This document shows, piece after piece, positions 18,631 through 27,202 of a stretch of DNA of 64,000 nucleotides. The stretch is from Plantibacter flavus (GTDB lineage: Bacteria > Actinomycetota > Actinomycetes > Actinomycetales > Microbacteriaceae): positions 3,844,001 through 3,908,000 of the forward strand of contig NZ_CP019402.1 in assembly GCF_002024505.1 (NCBI RefSeq), given 5' to 3'. The first letter of the stretch is position 1; every line of letters begins with the position of its first letter. The notes under the pieces were generated by a model, which was given only the letters and a program-made list of their open reading frames with translations, was not told the DNA's origin and ran no database searches. The position numbers and the translations under genes were made by a program.

Positions 18631-18663
18631 TATACTTAGGGTGGCTAATGAGCTAGGCTAATG
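18631..18663 (+). promoter_or_regulatory. Promoter and operator of the MarR/MFS operon
   Basis: TATACT (18631-18636) is a good -10 box. Directly after it, GGCTAATG occurs twice (18643-18650 and 18656-18663), with a TAGGCT 8 nt before the GTG start as an alternative -10. The repeats overlap the likely transcription start, a common place for MarR autoregulation. Confidence 0.5.
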
Positions 18664-18667
18664 GATC

Positions 18668-19120
18668 GTGGCAAGCGGAGCAGCGACGAAGACCAGGGCA
18701 CTGACGATCGCCGAGCAGGCGTCCGAACTCCGGATGGGCACCTTCCGGCTCGCGAGACGACTGCGCGGGGAGAAGTCGGTCGACGACCTCAGCGACCCGC
18801 AGTTCTCCGTCCTCGGAGGGCTCTACAAAGAGGGCTCCGCAACCCTGCGGGCACTGGCCGAACGCGACCGCGTGTCCGCGCCATCCATGAATCGCACCGT
18901 CAACTGCCTCGAAGAGGCCGGGTACGTCACCCGAGAAACCGACGCGGCCGACCGCCGGAAGGTCACCATCGCCCTCACCGAAGCGGGCCACACCACCGTC
19001 ACCGAGACCGTCCGGAAACGCGACGCGTGGATCACCCAGCAGCTGCGCGCGCTCACCCCGGACGAACGCGACACCCTCGCCCGCGCAGCCGAGATCATGA
19101 GGAGACTCGCCACCCAGTGA
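18668..19120 (+). CDS. MarR-family regulator
   Basis: The 150-residue protein has a MarR winged helix: LSDPQFSVLGGLYKEGSATLRALAERDRVSAPSMNRTV contains the recognition helix, and DAADRRKVTIALTEAG is the wing with the DxRxx-like signature. GTG 18668 is supported by the promoter just upstream. Its stop overlaps the GTG of the MFS exporter (GTGA), so the two are co-translated; the regulator probably represses this operon until a toxic ligand binds. The repeated GGCTAATG upstream is the likely operator. Confidence 0.88.
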   Translation: MASGAATKTRALTIAEQASELRMGTFRLARRLRGEKSVDDLSDPQFSVLGGLYKEGSATLRALAERDRVSAPSMNRTVNCLEEAGYVTRETDAADRRKVTIALTEAGHTTVTETVRKRDAWITQQLRALTPDERDTLARAAEIMRRLATQ

Positions 19121-20541
19121 GTGCAATGTTCCGTTCCCTGTCCAGCGTCAACTACCGCATCTGGTTCATCGGCGCACTCGTGTCGAACGTCGGCGCCTGG
19201 ATGCAGGCCACCACCCAGAACTGGGTCGTGCTGACCGACCTCACCGACAACGACGCCGTGGCCGTCGGCGCCACCATGGCCCTGCAGTTCGGGCCGCAGC
19301 TCGTCCTCGTGCCGATCACCGGTCTCATCGCCGACCGCTTCGATAAGCGGAAGATCCTCATCCTCACCCAGTCGAGCCTCATGCTCCTGGCCGCAGCCCT
19401 CGGCGCCCTGCTCATCTTCGGTCACGCCGAGCTGTGGCACATGTACCTCTTCGCGCTGGCCCTCGGCATCATCAACGCCGTCGACGGCCCGGCCCGCCAG
19501 ACCTTCGTCTCCGAGCTCGTCGACGAGCACAACATGTCGAACGCCGTCGCGCTCAACTCGGCGTCCTTCAACGCGGCGCGCATGGTCGGCCCCGCCATCG
19601 CCGGTCTCCTCATCGTCGCGATCGGCTCAGGGTGGGTGTTCGTCGTGAACGCCTTCACCTTCCTCGGCGTCATCGGCGCCCTGTTGGCCCTGCGCACCGG
19701 CAAGCTCCGTCGGGCGCCGCGCGCACCGCGGGCTCGAGGACAGTTCGTCGAGGGCTTCCGCTACGTCCGCGGACGGCCGGACCTCATGGTGATCTTCGTG
19801 ATCGTGTTCATCATGGGCGCGTTCGGCATGAACTTCCCGATCTTCGCCTCGACCATGGCCGTCGAGTTCGGCAAGGGCGCGGGCGAGTACGGCATCCTCT
19901 CCTCGGTGCTCGCGATCGGTTCCCTGACCGGCGCGCTCCTCGCGGCGCGGCGTGCGCAGGCCCAGATGCGGATGATCGTCGGCGCGGCCGGGCTCTTCGG
20001 CGTCGCTGCGCTCACGGCCGCGTTCATGCCGAGCTACTGGTCGTTCGCCGCCGTGCTGATCCTCGTCGGCTTCTCGACGGTGACGCTCCTGACGACGGCG
20101 AACGGACTCGTGCAGACGAGCACCGAGGCCGCCGTCCGTGGCCGGGTGATGGCGCTGTACATGGCGATCCTCATGGGTGGCACCCCGATCGGCGCGCCCA
20201 TCGTCGGATGGGTGGCGAACACCTTCGGGCCGCGCTGGGCGCTCGGCCTGGGCGCTCTCGCCGGGTTCGCGGCCTGCGCCACCGGTTTGGCCTACGGGGT
20301 GTTCCGTCATCACCTCCGTCTGCGCGTCGCACCGGACTCCCGCTGGCGCCTGCAGTTCACCCACGACGGGGTCGTCTCACCGGTCACGCCGGAGGACTTC
20401 TCGGAGCAGATCGCGCTCACCTCGCCGATCCCGCTGCCGAAGCCGAAGTCGCGCGCGAAGGCGCCCGAGCCGCGTCCGGAGTCGCGTCCCGAGTCGTCGC
20501 CGGTCGACGAGTCGACGACCCTCACCGGCTCCCGCCGCTAG
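19117..20541 (+). CDS. MFS exporter (MFS_3/EntS-like)
   Basis: The 474-residue protein has about 12 membrane segments and the MFS_3 look: NYRIWFIGALVSNVGAWMQATTQNW at the N-terminus and GLIADRFDKRKILI as motif A. The C-terminal 70 residues are charged and Pro-rich (PLPKPKSRAKAPEPRPESRPES in part), likely a cytoplasmic tail. GTG 19117 overlaps the MarR stop; GAGGAGA lies 12 nt upstream. A later ATG at 19126 has no ribosome site. It probably extrudes a drug or siderophore sensed by the MarR protein. Confidence 0.88.
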   Translation: MSAMFRSLSSVNYRIWFIGALVSNVGAWMQATTQNWVVLTDLTDNDAVAVGATMALQFGPQLVLVPITGLIADRFDKRKILILTQSSLMLLAAALGALLIFGHAELWHMYLFALALGIINAVDGPARQTFVSELVDEHNMSNAVALNSASFNAARMVGPAIAGLLIVAIGSGWVFVVNAFTFLGVIGALLALRTGKLRRAPRAPRARGQFVEGFRYVRGRPDLMVIFVIVFIMGAFGMNFPIFASTMAVEFGKGAGEYGILSSVLAIGSLTGALLAARRAQAQMRMIVGAAGLFGVAALTAAFMPSYWSFAAVLILVGFSTVTLLTTANGLVQTSTEAAVRGRVMALYMAILMGGTPIGAPIVGWVANTFGPRWALGLGALAGFAACATGLAYGVFRHHLRLRVAPDSRWRLQFTHDGVVSPVTPEDFSEQIALTSPIPLPKPKSRAKAPEPRPESRPESSPVDESTTLTGSRR

Positions 20542-20572
20542 ACGGTCCTCCGCTCCGACCCGCTCGGCGTCC

Positions 20573-20657
20573 ACAACTCCTGCATCCTGCGACCGCCGGG
20601 GCTCCCTGCCGGTCGGGGCGGCGGGTGACGCGGCCGGTCGTCACGCGCAGCAGGAGT
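20573..20657. repeat. Inverted repeat, family 3 (copy 1)
   Basis: ACTCCTGC (20576-20583) and GCAGGAGT (20650-20657) bracket a GC-rich interior with further pairing (GCGACCGCC region against GGTCGTCACGC). It lies between convergent stops and touches the stop of the leftward methyltransferase gene. Similar elements lie at 52299-52386 and 55437-55519. Confidence 0.7.
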
Positions 20658-21586
20658 CACGAACGACCCGACACCGGGCGGGCACTCGGGACCCAGCACC
20701 GCAGCTCATCGCGGTAGCGGCGGTAGGGCTCGCCGAAGCGCGCTTCGAGGTCGGCCTCCTCGACGGGCCGGACCAGGACGTTCCAGACGACGGCTCCGAA
20801 GACCGCGTAGACGACCACGATCCAGGACGACAGCAGGAGTCCGACGCCGATGCCCTGGACGATGCTGCCGACGGCCATCGGATTGCGGACGAAGCGATAC
20901 GGGCCGGCGATGACGAGTCGGTTCGGCATCGCGGCGGGTAGCGGCGTCCCACCACCGGTCGTCGCCATCGCGGCTGCGGACCAGAGCCCGACGACGCTCC
21001 CGAGCACCAGGACGACGATGCCGACGGCCACGGCGAACTGCTCGGCACCCGGCGGCAGGGCGACCGCGACCTGCCACCGCGACTCGAAGAAGCGCAGGAC
21101 GGCGGGGATCACCGCGAGGAAGACACCCCAGAACGCGACGATCTCGACGGCGGTCCTCACGAGTTGCGAACCGGTCGACGCCGACGCATCCGCCGGGCGG
21201 AAGGCGAACGGCCCGACGGCGATCCACGCTCTCGGGATCCCGCCCGTGAGGACGAGCGCGAGTGCCGTGACCGAGCCGAACGCGGCACCGATCATCAGCA
21301 GGGCACCGACGCCCGCCTCCTGGGTCACGGCCGCGAAGATCCCCAGTGACACGGTGACCAGCAGCGTCCATCCGGTCGCGAGGATCGCCGCCCATTGGAT
21401 GGCGCATGCGGCGAGCGCCGAGGCGACGACGAAGAACGGGACGTCGAGCACGGCTGTGACGACGGGGTCGAGGCTGCCGAGCGTCGCCGCACGGACGGGC
21501 GGGACGAGGAACACCGACACCCACCACGCTGCACCGGCGAGGGCCTGCACCGCGAAGTACCAGCGTCCCCAGCGCTCGGCGCTCAT
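20657..21586 (-). CDS. ICMT/PEMT-like membrane methyltransferase
   Basis: The 309-residue protein has around seven hydrophobic segments and a C-terminal signature AGPYRFVRNPMAVGSI, followed by EEADLEARFGEPYRRYRDEL. These are the SAM-binding and catalytic motifs of the isoprenylcysteine carboxyl methyltransferase/phospholipid methyltransferase fold. Bacterial members methylate unknown lipids or small molecules. The N-terminal half (four helices) lacks recognised motifs. The next gene on the strand is a small membrane protein 34 bp upstream, possibly in one operon. Confidence 0.84.
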   Translation of the reverse strand: MSAERWGRWYFAVQALAGAAWWVSVFLVPPVRAATLGSLDPVVTAVLDVPFFVVASALAACAIQWAAILATGWTLLVTVSLGIFAAVTQEAGVGALLMIGAAFGSVTALALVLTGGIPRAWIAVGPFAFRPADASASTGSQLVRTAVEIVAFWGVFLAVIPAVLRFFESRWQVAVALPPGAEQFAVAVGIVVLVLGSVVGLWSAAAMATTGGGTPLPAAMPNRLVIAGPYRFVRNPMAVGSIVQGIGVGLLLSSWIVVVYAVFGAVVWNVLVRPVEEADLEARFGEPYRRYRDELRCWVPSARPVSGRS

Positions 21587-21620
21587 GTGCTCGTCGGTGT
21601 CGGGGTCGGGGTCGGGGTCG

Positions 21621-22001
21621 TCATCGGCGTCGGCGCGCGATGAGCCACGCGACGAAGCGCCACCCCAGGAGGAGAGCGGCGAGGACGAGGACGGTCACGA
21701 TGACGAAGCTGAGTTGGACGCCCTGGCCGGAGACCGCGCGCAGCACCATTCCGACGACGACGGTCGACACCCAGACGACGACGCCCGCCCAGCGGACGGA
21801 GCGGGTCTCGCGCTGACCGAGGACGAGCGCGAGCACGTGTCCGACGAGGAGCCCGACGGCGAACGGCCACAGCGTCACGAGGAGTCCGAGGACGCCTTCG
21901 CCGTGGCTGGCGCGGCCGATGAGGACGAACACGATGACGGCGAGGAGGTCGATGCCGACGGTCGCGGCGAATCCGGCGGGGGTCCTGCTGGGGCGGTCCA
22001 T
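21621..22001 (-). CDS. DUF3054 membrane protein
   Basis: The 126-residue protein has four hydrophobic segments (near 11-28, 38-60, 71-88, 99-119) and ends in a basic RRRR tail. The pattern, with LLAVIVFVLIGRASHGEG and LWPFAVGLLVGH, fits the actinobacterial DUF3054 family, whose function is unknown. TAGGGT lies 6 nt before ATG 22001, so the mRNA is probably leaderless. It may be co-transcribed with the following methyltransferase gene. Confidence 0.85.
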   Translation of the reverse strand: MDRPSRTPAGFAATVGIDLLAVIVFVLIGRASHGEGVLGLLVTLWPFAVGLLVGHVLALVLGQRETRSVRWAGVVVWVSTVVVGMVLRAVSGQGVQLSFVIVTVLVLAALLLGWRFVAWLIARRRR

Positions 22002-22128
22002 CCCCTCACCCTATTGGCGTCGTCGCCGCCCACCCTGGAGGGAGGCCGCATGGCGCGCTGCGAGGCCTATCGCTCGGTGCCGGCGCTGGCTACGATGGCG
22101 CTGACACCCGATCGACGAAGGAGCCGTC

Positions 22129-22422
22129 ATGTCGTTCCAGGCCTATCTCGATGCCGCCGAGGCGAAGACCGGCAAGACCCCGCGCGCGCTCGTCGACGAG
22201 GCGCACGCCCGCGGCTTCGACGCGTCGACGAAGGCCGGTGAGATCCTCGAGTGGCTGAAGGCGGACTACGAGCTCGGCCGAGGTCACGGGATGGCGCTCG
22301 TGCACGTCATCAAGAACGGTCCGACGATCAGCGAGAAGCACGTCGGCACCGACGGGGTGCACCGTGACGAGTCGACCGAGCTCTGGCTCGACGGAGCGGC
22401 GACGAAGCCCGCCGCCCCCTGA
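22129..22422 (+). CDS. DUF4287 domain protein
   Basis: The 97-residue protein reads MSFQAYLDAAEAKTGKTPRALVDEA, then EILEWLKADYELGRGHGMALVHVI; these are the two conserved segments of DUF4287, a small family with no known role. It has an AAGGAG ribosome site 6 nt before ATG 22129. It is a single gene, divergent from the DUF3054 protein and followed by a palindromic repeat region. Confidence 0.88.
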   Translation: MSFQAYLDAAEAKTGKTPRALVDEAHARGFDASTKAGEILEWLKADYELGRGHGMALVHVIKNGPTISEKHVGTDGVHRDESTELWLDGAATKPAAP

Positions 22423-22440
22423 TTCCCCGTCCGGCTTGCT

Positions 22441-22607
22441 GCCAGCGCGGTGCGCTGACGCGAGCGCGGGGCTGTGGCGTGAGCGCGCCCCTCTGGAGAC
22501 CCGCGGTCACCCGCCAGACCCGCGCTGGAACCTGAACACCGCCGCTCGCGTCAGCGCACCGCGCTGGGCCCGGAACAGCGACCTTCGCGTCAGAGCGGTG
22601 CGCTGGC
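22441..22607. repeat. Composite palindromic repeat, family 1 (copy 2)
   Basis: GCCAGCGCGGTGCGCTGACG (22441-22460) opens the element; inverted forms CGTCAGCGCACCGCGCTGGG (22549-22568) and CGTCAGAGCGGTGCGCTGGC (22588-22607) close it. GTGAGCGCGCCCCTCTGGAG at 22479-22498 repeats the left arm of the hairpin at 7389, but here the right arm has changed (ACCCGCGGTCAC). The element separates convergent genes. No other feature is seen between 22423 and 22622. Confidence 0.8.
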
Positions 22608-22622
22608 GGACGAAGTCTTCGC

Positions 22623-23435
22623 TCAGTACCAGAAGATCGGGATCCAGTCGCGATGGTGGGCGTGCACGATCGCGAGGAAGACGATCGCGTCGAACAGCAG
22701 GTGGACCGCGAGGATGTACCCGAGCGACCGCGTCTTCGAGAACAGGTACCCCTGGAGGAGTGCGAACGGGAACGTCAGCAGCGGACCCCACGAGCGGTAA
22801 CCGAGTTCCCACAGGAACGAGACGAAGATGACGGCCTGCAGGAGGTTGGCCTGCCAGACCGGGAAGTGCCGGCGCAGCAGGGCGAAGCAGGTGCAGATGA
22901 AGAACAGCTCGTCCCACGCGCCGACCGCGTTGACGCCGACGAAGAACCGGCCGAGTTCCCCGGCGTCGCTGATTACCGGCCAGTTCTCGTAGGCGCCCGA
23001 ACGGATGAAGTAGAACGGGAGGATCGCCCAGCCGAGCAGCGGGACGGCGACGAGGTAGGCGATCTCGCCCTTCGTCTTCTTCTCGCGGCTGCGCCAGGGG
23101 AAGGTGATCGCCTTCCGCCGGTAGACGAATCGGTCGATGAGGAACGGGACACCGACCGCCAGCAGGAGGACGGTGCCGATGCGGAAGAAGCTCGGCCAGG
23201 AGACGTCCGCCTCCACGGATGTGGTCGAGACGATCCCGATGCCGATCGCGATGAGGAACAGGTCTTTCGCGAGTTCTCGGTCGATGAGGATCGCGGTCGC
23301 GAGCGCGGCGACGAGGAGCGGGTAGCCGGCGAGCGGCTGCATGAGGCCGAAGAGGCAGAACGCGGACGCGGCGAGCAGCACCGCAGGGATCAGCTTCATC
23401 GGGCGGCGGGCCGGGACGATCATCTCGGTCTGCAT
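22623..23435 (-). CDS. CPBP-family intramembrane protein
   Basis: The 270-residue protein has about eight hydrophobic segments. WDELFFICTCFALLRRHFPVW resembles motif 1 (normally EExxxR) of CPBP/Abi intramembrane proteases, followed by QAVIFVSFLWELG and a late HLLFDAIVF, which hold the usual motif 2 and 3 positions. Here the first Glu of the EE pair is Asp (DE). Some members process prenylated or signal peptides; others give bacteriocin self-immunity. ATG 23435 is supported by TAGGAT 7 nt upstream. No partner genes are obvious. Confidence 0.78.
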   Translation of the reverse strand: MQTEMIVPARRPMKLIPAVLLAASAFCLFGLMQPLAGYPLLVAALATAILIDRELAKDLFLIAIGIGIVSTTSVEADVSWPSFFRIGTVLLLAVGVPFLIDRFVYRRKAITFPWRSREKKTKGEIAYLVAVPLLGWAILPFYFIRSGAYENWPVISDAGELGRFFVGVNAVGAWDELFFICTCFALLRRHFPVWQANLLQAVIFVSFLWELGYRSWGPLLTFPFALLQGYLFSKTRSLGYILAVHLLFDAIVFLAIVHAHHRDWIPIFWY

Positions 23436-23452
23436 GCCGTCGATCCTACGGG

Positions 23453-23623
23453 TGCCGGCGCGGGGCGCTGACGTGACCGCGGGGTTGCGGGCGTCGGCGC
23501 GATGCGCTGACACGAGAGCGCCCGAACGGGCACGACCGCGGGGCTGGCGCGTGAGCGCGACGCTCCGGAGACCCGCGCTCACGCGCATGACCCGCGCTCA
23601 CGTCAGCGCGCCGCGCTGACGCA
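23453..23623. repeat. Composite palindromic repeat, family 1 (copy 3)
   Basis: A diverged copy: TGCCGGCGCGGGGCGCTGAC (23453-23472) continues GTGACCGCGGGG as in copy 1. GTGAGCGCGACGCTC (23551-23565) with a partly complementary CGCGCTCAC follows, and CGTCAGCGCGCCGCGCTGAC (23600-23619) closes the element in inverted orientation. It occupies most of the 225-bp gap between two leftward genes. Confidence 0.7.
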
Positions 23624-23660
23624 CCCACCGAGGAGGGTGTGCCCCGCGTCGGCCGGCGGG

Positions 23661-24506
23661 TCAGGCCTCTCGGGTGATCTCGACCTTCACGAAGAGCTTC
23701 GAGCGGTAAGGGCCCGCGTAGACACCGCGGAGTGGGGAGACGTCGCCGTAGTCACGCCCCCGCCCGATGAGGACGTGACGCTCACCCACGTCGACCATGT
23801 TCGTCGGGTCGAACCCACGCCAGTCACCGCAGAACCACTCGACCCACGCGTGCGACTCACCCGTCACCGTCTCGCCGATCGCCGCGTGCGGCTTCGGGTG
23901 CAGATACCCCGACACGTAGCGGGCCGGGATCCCGACCGAACGCAGCGCCCCGAGGACGATGTGCGTGATGTCCTGACAGACGCCCTTGCGGTTCGCCCAC
24001 GCCTCGGCAGCGGTCGAGTACACACTCGTGACGCCCTGCACGTAGTCCATCTGCTCGCCGATCTCCCGACTGATGGCCATCGCGGCCTCGCACGGGCTTT
24101 CGTGGCGGTCGGCGATGGTCCGGGCGAGCTCGACGAGGTCGTCCGGCGGCGTCGTGCGGCGCGTCTGTTCCAGGTGCTCCACCCGGGTCACGGCGGCCTG
24201 GGTCGCGATGTCGAGCTGCTCCCAGCCCGTCGGGTGCGGTTCGTGCTGGCGCGGCCGGACCTCGACGAGGCTCGTCGCCGTGAGCGAGAGCTCGTCGTGT
24301 GGGGTCAGCACCTCGAACGCCGAGACCTTCATGCCCCAGTAGTCGGTGTACGTCGACTGCGACGCCCCCGGCTGGATGTCGATGTGCGAGTACAGGACGT
24401 ACTGGTCCTCGGTCGTCACCGGCAGCATGCGCGCCTCGTTGTACGACGCGTTGACCTTGCCGCCGTAGGAGAAGCCGGTGCTGTGCTTGATGTGGAGCCG
24501 GGTCAT
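23661..24506 (-). CDS. Bacterial transglutaminase-like protein
   Basis: The 281-residue protein has an N-terminal beta domain (MTRLHIKHSTGFSYGGKV) and a transglutaminase-like core with the triad Cys177 (GVCQDITH), His219 (GESHAWVEWF) and Asp233 (GFDPTN). This cytosolic subgroup travels with alpha-E and circularly permuted ATP-grasp proteins and may ligate or hydrolyse peptide amides. It is the third gene of the operon and its ATG overlaps the alpha-E stop (ATGA at 24503-24506). Substrates are unknown. Confidence 0.9.
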   Translation of the reverse strand: MTRLHIKHSTGFSYGGKVNASYNEARMLPVTTEDQYVLYSHIDIQPGASQSTYTDYWGMKVSAFEVLTPHDELSLTATSLVEVRPRQHEPHPTGWEQLDIATQAAVTRVEHLEQTRRTTPPDDLVELARTIADRHESPCEAAMAISREIGEQMDYVQGVTSVYSTAAEAWANRKGVCQDITHIVLGALRSVGIPARYVSGYLHPKPHAAIGETVTGESHAWVEWFCGDWRGFDPTNMVDVGERHVLIGRGRDYGDVSPLRGVYAGPYRSKLFVKVEITREA

Positions 24507-25432
24507 GAGTTCTCTCCGATCCACGCGGGCACCGCGTGAGTGGGGAAGTAGCGTTCGCGGATCGCCTCGGACACCTGGCTGGTGACGTTCTGCACGGCGT
24601 CCATCCGACCGGGGAGGTCGACGAGCGTGTCCTGGATGGGCCGGTATTCGAGGTCGCTCCGGATCTGTCCGAGCAGGCGCTGGGCGGAATCGACCGTCCC
24701 GACGCGGCCTCGGCGCGGTTCGAGGTCGCGCATGCACTCCTCGGCCCGACTGATGGAGAACATGACCGACCTGGGGAAGAGCTGGTCGAGCAGCAGGAAC
24801 TCGGCCGCGTTCTTCGCGCTCGGCATGCCGCGGTACGTGCGCAGGTAGGCCTCGTAGGCGCCGCAGGAGCGGAGGATCGTCGTCCAGGACGGGCCACTCG
24901 CCTCGGTGAGCGACCGCGTCGCCAGGAGCCGCGCGGTCATGTCGGCGCGTTCGAGGCTGCGACCGAGGGTGAAGAAGCGCCAGGCGTCGTCACGACTCGT
25001 GGCGGAGTCGACGATGCCGACGGCGAGGGCCGAGCGCTCGCGCACCCACCCGAAGAACTCGTGCACCTTGTCGCTCGCGACCCGGCGCGGCATCCGGGCA
25101 CGCGTCGTGTTGAGACACTCCCAGAGCTCGGTCGACACGATCTCACGGGCACGACGCGCGTTCTCGCGGGCTGCGCCGAGCGAGTAGGCGATCGACGCCG
25201 GGTGGGTGCGGTCGACGGCGAGCTGCGCGAGGACGTCCTGGCGGGTGAGCTCCTGGTCGGCGGGCGCGTCGCTGCCCATGACGGACAGCAGTGACCGGCA
25301 GGCGGTGTCCTCGTCGATCCACGGGTCCTCGAGCAGCAGCTGCAGGTGGACGTCGAGGATGCGCGCGGTACCGTCGCTGCGCTCGATGTAGCGGCCGATC
25401 CAGAAGAGGCTCTCGGCGATGCGGCTCAGCAT
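24503..25432 (-). CDS. Alpha-E domain protein (DUF403)
   Basis: The 309-residue, mostly helical protein starts MLSRIAESLFWIGRYIERSDGTARILDVHLQ, the defining segment of alpha-E proteins. The helices are rich in Arg and Glu; no enzymatic motif is visible. It lies between an ATP-grasp and a transglutaminase gene, overlapping both (7 bp and 4 bp), as in many bacteria. It probably acts with the ATP-grasp partner in an uncharacterised peptide modification. Confidence 0.92.
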   Translation of the reverse strand: MLSRIAESLFWIGRYIERSDGTARILDVHLQLLLEDPWIDEDTACRSLLSVMGSDAPADQELTRQDVLAQLAVDRTHPASIAYSLGAARENARRAREIVSTELWECLNTTRARMPRRVASDKVHEFFGWVRERSALAVGIVDSATSRDDAWRFFTLGRSLERADMTARLLATRSLTEASGPSWTTILRSCGAYEAYLRTYRGMPSAKNAAEFLLLDQLFPRSVMFSISRAEECMRDLEPRRGRVGTVDSAQRLLGQIRSDLEYRPIQDTLVDLPGRMDAVQNVTSQVSEAIRERYFPTHAVPAWIGENS

Positions 25433-27129
25433 GATGCGTCCTCCTGCCCGGTGACAGCGGGCGTGGAGAGCGTCTGCTGCTGTTGCTCCTGCTGGTCCTG
25501 GTTGCCGACCGGACGGTCCTGGGGCGAGTGCTCCGGGATCGTTCCGTGGTCGTAGATGATCGGGATCGACGTCGTCTCGGTCGTGGCCTGTTCGGCGACG
25601 AGACCCTGGATGTCGTGCGACGAGGCCTCGGGCGCGGCGTTCGGGTCGAAGGCCCGGCCGACCACCCAGGTGTCCTTCGAGCCACCACCCTGGCTGGAGT
25701 TCACGACCAGCTGCCCCTCCGGCAGGGCGACGCGCGTGAGTCCGCCTGGCAGCACCCAGACGTCGTTGCCGTCGTTGACCGCGAACGGTCGCAGGTCGGC
25801 GTGGCGGGGACGCATGCCGTCCTCGACGAGCGTCGGGATCGTGGAGAGCATGACGACCGGCTGCGCGATCCAGCCGCGCGGGTCCTCCTGCAGCTTCGTC
25901 TTGAGGGTCGCGAGCTCCTCCTTCGAGGCGTCCGGACCCACGACGAGGCCCTTGCCGCCGGAACCGTCGACGGGCTTGATGACGAGCTCGTCGAGGCGGT
26001 CGAGGACCTCTTCGAGGGCGAGCGGGTCCTCGAGACGCCAGGTGTCGACGTTCGGGAGGATCGCGTCCTCGGCGAGGTAGTACTTGATGAGGTCGGGCAG
26101 ATACGTGTAGACGAGCTTGTCGTCGGCGACACCGTTCCCGACGGCGTTCGCGATGGTCACGTTGCCGAGACGTGCGGCGAGCATGAGCCCGGGCGAACCG
26201 AGCATGGAGTCGGCACGGAACGACAGCGGGTCGAGGAACTCGTCGTCGACGCGGCGGTAGATGACGTCGACGCGAGTGGGTCCGGCGGTCGTGCGCATGA
26301 AGACCTTGCCGCCGGAGCAGAAGAGGTCACGGCCCTCGACGAGTTCGACGCCCATGAGCCGCGCGAGCAGCGTGTGCTCGAAGTACGCGGAGTTGTACAC
26401 GCCGGGGGTGAGGACGACGACGTTCGGGTCCTCGACGCCGGGCGGGGCCGACGCACGCAGCGCCTGCAGGAGCTTGTTCGGGTAGTCACCGACGGGCCGG
26501 ACGCGCATCGAGACGAACAGCTCGGGGAGCGTCTGCGCCATCACGCGACGGTTGGAGATGACGTAGCTGACGCCGGACGGGACCCGGACGTTGTCCTCGA
26601 GGACGCGCATCTGACCGTGCTCGTCGCGGATGAGGTCGATACCGGAGACCTGGATGCGGACGCCGTTCGCAGCCTGGATCCCGTAGGCCTGCCGGTGGAA
26701 ATGCGACGACGAGGAGATGAGCTTCGCGGGGATGACGCCGTCGCGCACGGCGAGCTGCGGGCCGTAGACGTCGGCGAGGAAGGCCTCGAGCGCCTTGACG
26801 CGCTGTTTGATGCCGGCCTCGACCTGTGTCCACTCCTGCTGCTCGATCACCCGCGGGACCGCGTCGAGCGGGAACGGACGCTCCTCACCGGCGAAGTCGA
26901 AGGTGACGCCCTGCGCGAGGTAGGAGCTGGCGAGGGCGTCGGTGCGACCTCGGAGCTCCTCCTGGGTCATCCGAGCGAGGGAGCTGTAGATCTCCTGATA
27001 CGCCCGCCTGGCGGTCGCACCACCCGCGTGTTCCGCCGCCTCGCCGAACATCTCGTCGAAGGCGGGGACGCCGCCCGGAGTCTTGCGCGGGGCGAGCGTG
27101 CCGCCATAGCCGTTGAACAGGTCACCCAT
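25426..27129 (-). CDS. Circularly permuted type 2 ATP-grasp protein
   Basis: The 567-residue protein fits the DUF404/DUF407 family: LISSSSHFHRQAYGIQAANGVRIQVSGIDLIRDEHGQMRVLEDNVRVPSGVSYVISNR (in part) and LVIKPVDGSGGKGLVVGP, the ATP-grasp phosphate loop. YRRVDDEFLDPL and TIANAVGNGVADDK are also conserved. Such enzymes are expected to form amide bonds by an acyl-phosphate route. The last 50 residues are a Gln-rich variable tail. It heads a three-gene operon with alpha-E and transglutaminase genes; ATG 27129 has no strong ribosome site. Confidence 0.92.
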   Translation of the reverse strand: MGDLFNGYGGTLAPRKTPGGVPAFDEMFGEAAEHAGGATARRAYQEIYSSLARMTQEELRGRTDALASSYLAQGVTFDFAGEERPFPLDAVPRVIEQQEWTQVEAGIKQRVKALEAFLADVYGPQLAVRDGVIPAKLISSSSHFHRQAYGIQAANGVRIQVSGIDLIRDEHGQMRVLEDNVRVPSGVSYVISNRRVMAQTLPELFVSMRVRPVGDYPNKLLQALRASAPPGVEDPNVVVLTPGVYNSAYFEHTLLARLMGVELVEGRDLFCSGGKVFMRTTAGPTRVDVIYRRVDDEFLDPLSFRADSMLGSPGLMLAARLGNVTIANAVGNGVADDKLVYTYLPDLIKYYLAEDAILPNVDTWRLEDPLALEEVLDRLDELVIKPVDGSGGKGLVVGPDASKEELATLKTKLQEDPRGWIAQPVVMLSTIPTLVEDGMRPRHADLRPFAVNDGNDVWVLPGGLTRVALPEGQLVVNSSQGGGSKDTWVVGRAFDPNAAPEASSHDIQGLVAEQATTETTSIPIIYDHGTIPEHSPQDRPVGNQDQQEQQQQTLSTPAVTGQEDASC

Positions 27130-27202
27130 GGGCCGACTCTACCGGGACACGTGTTGCCGGGGTGTTTCGGAGCGCGGGGAGGTGCCCTCGCCGGTGCCGC
27201 CC

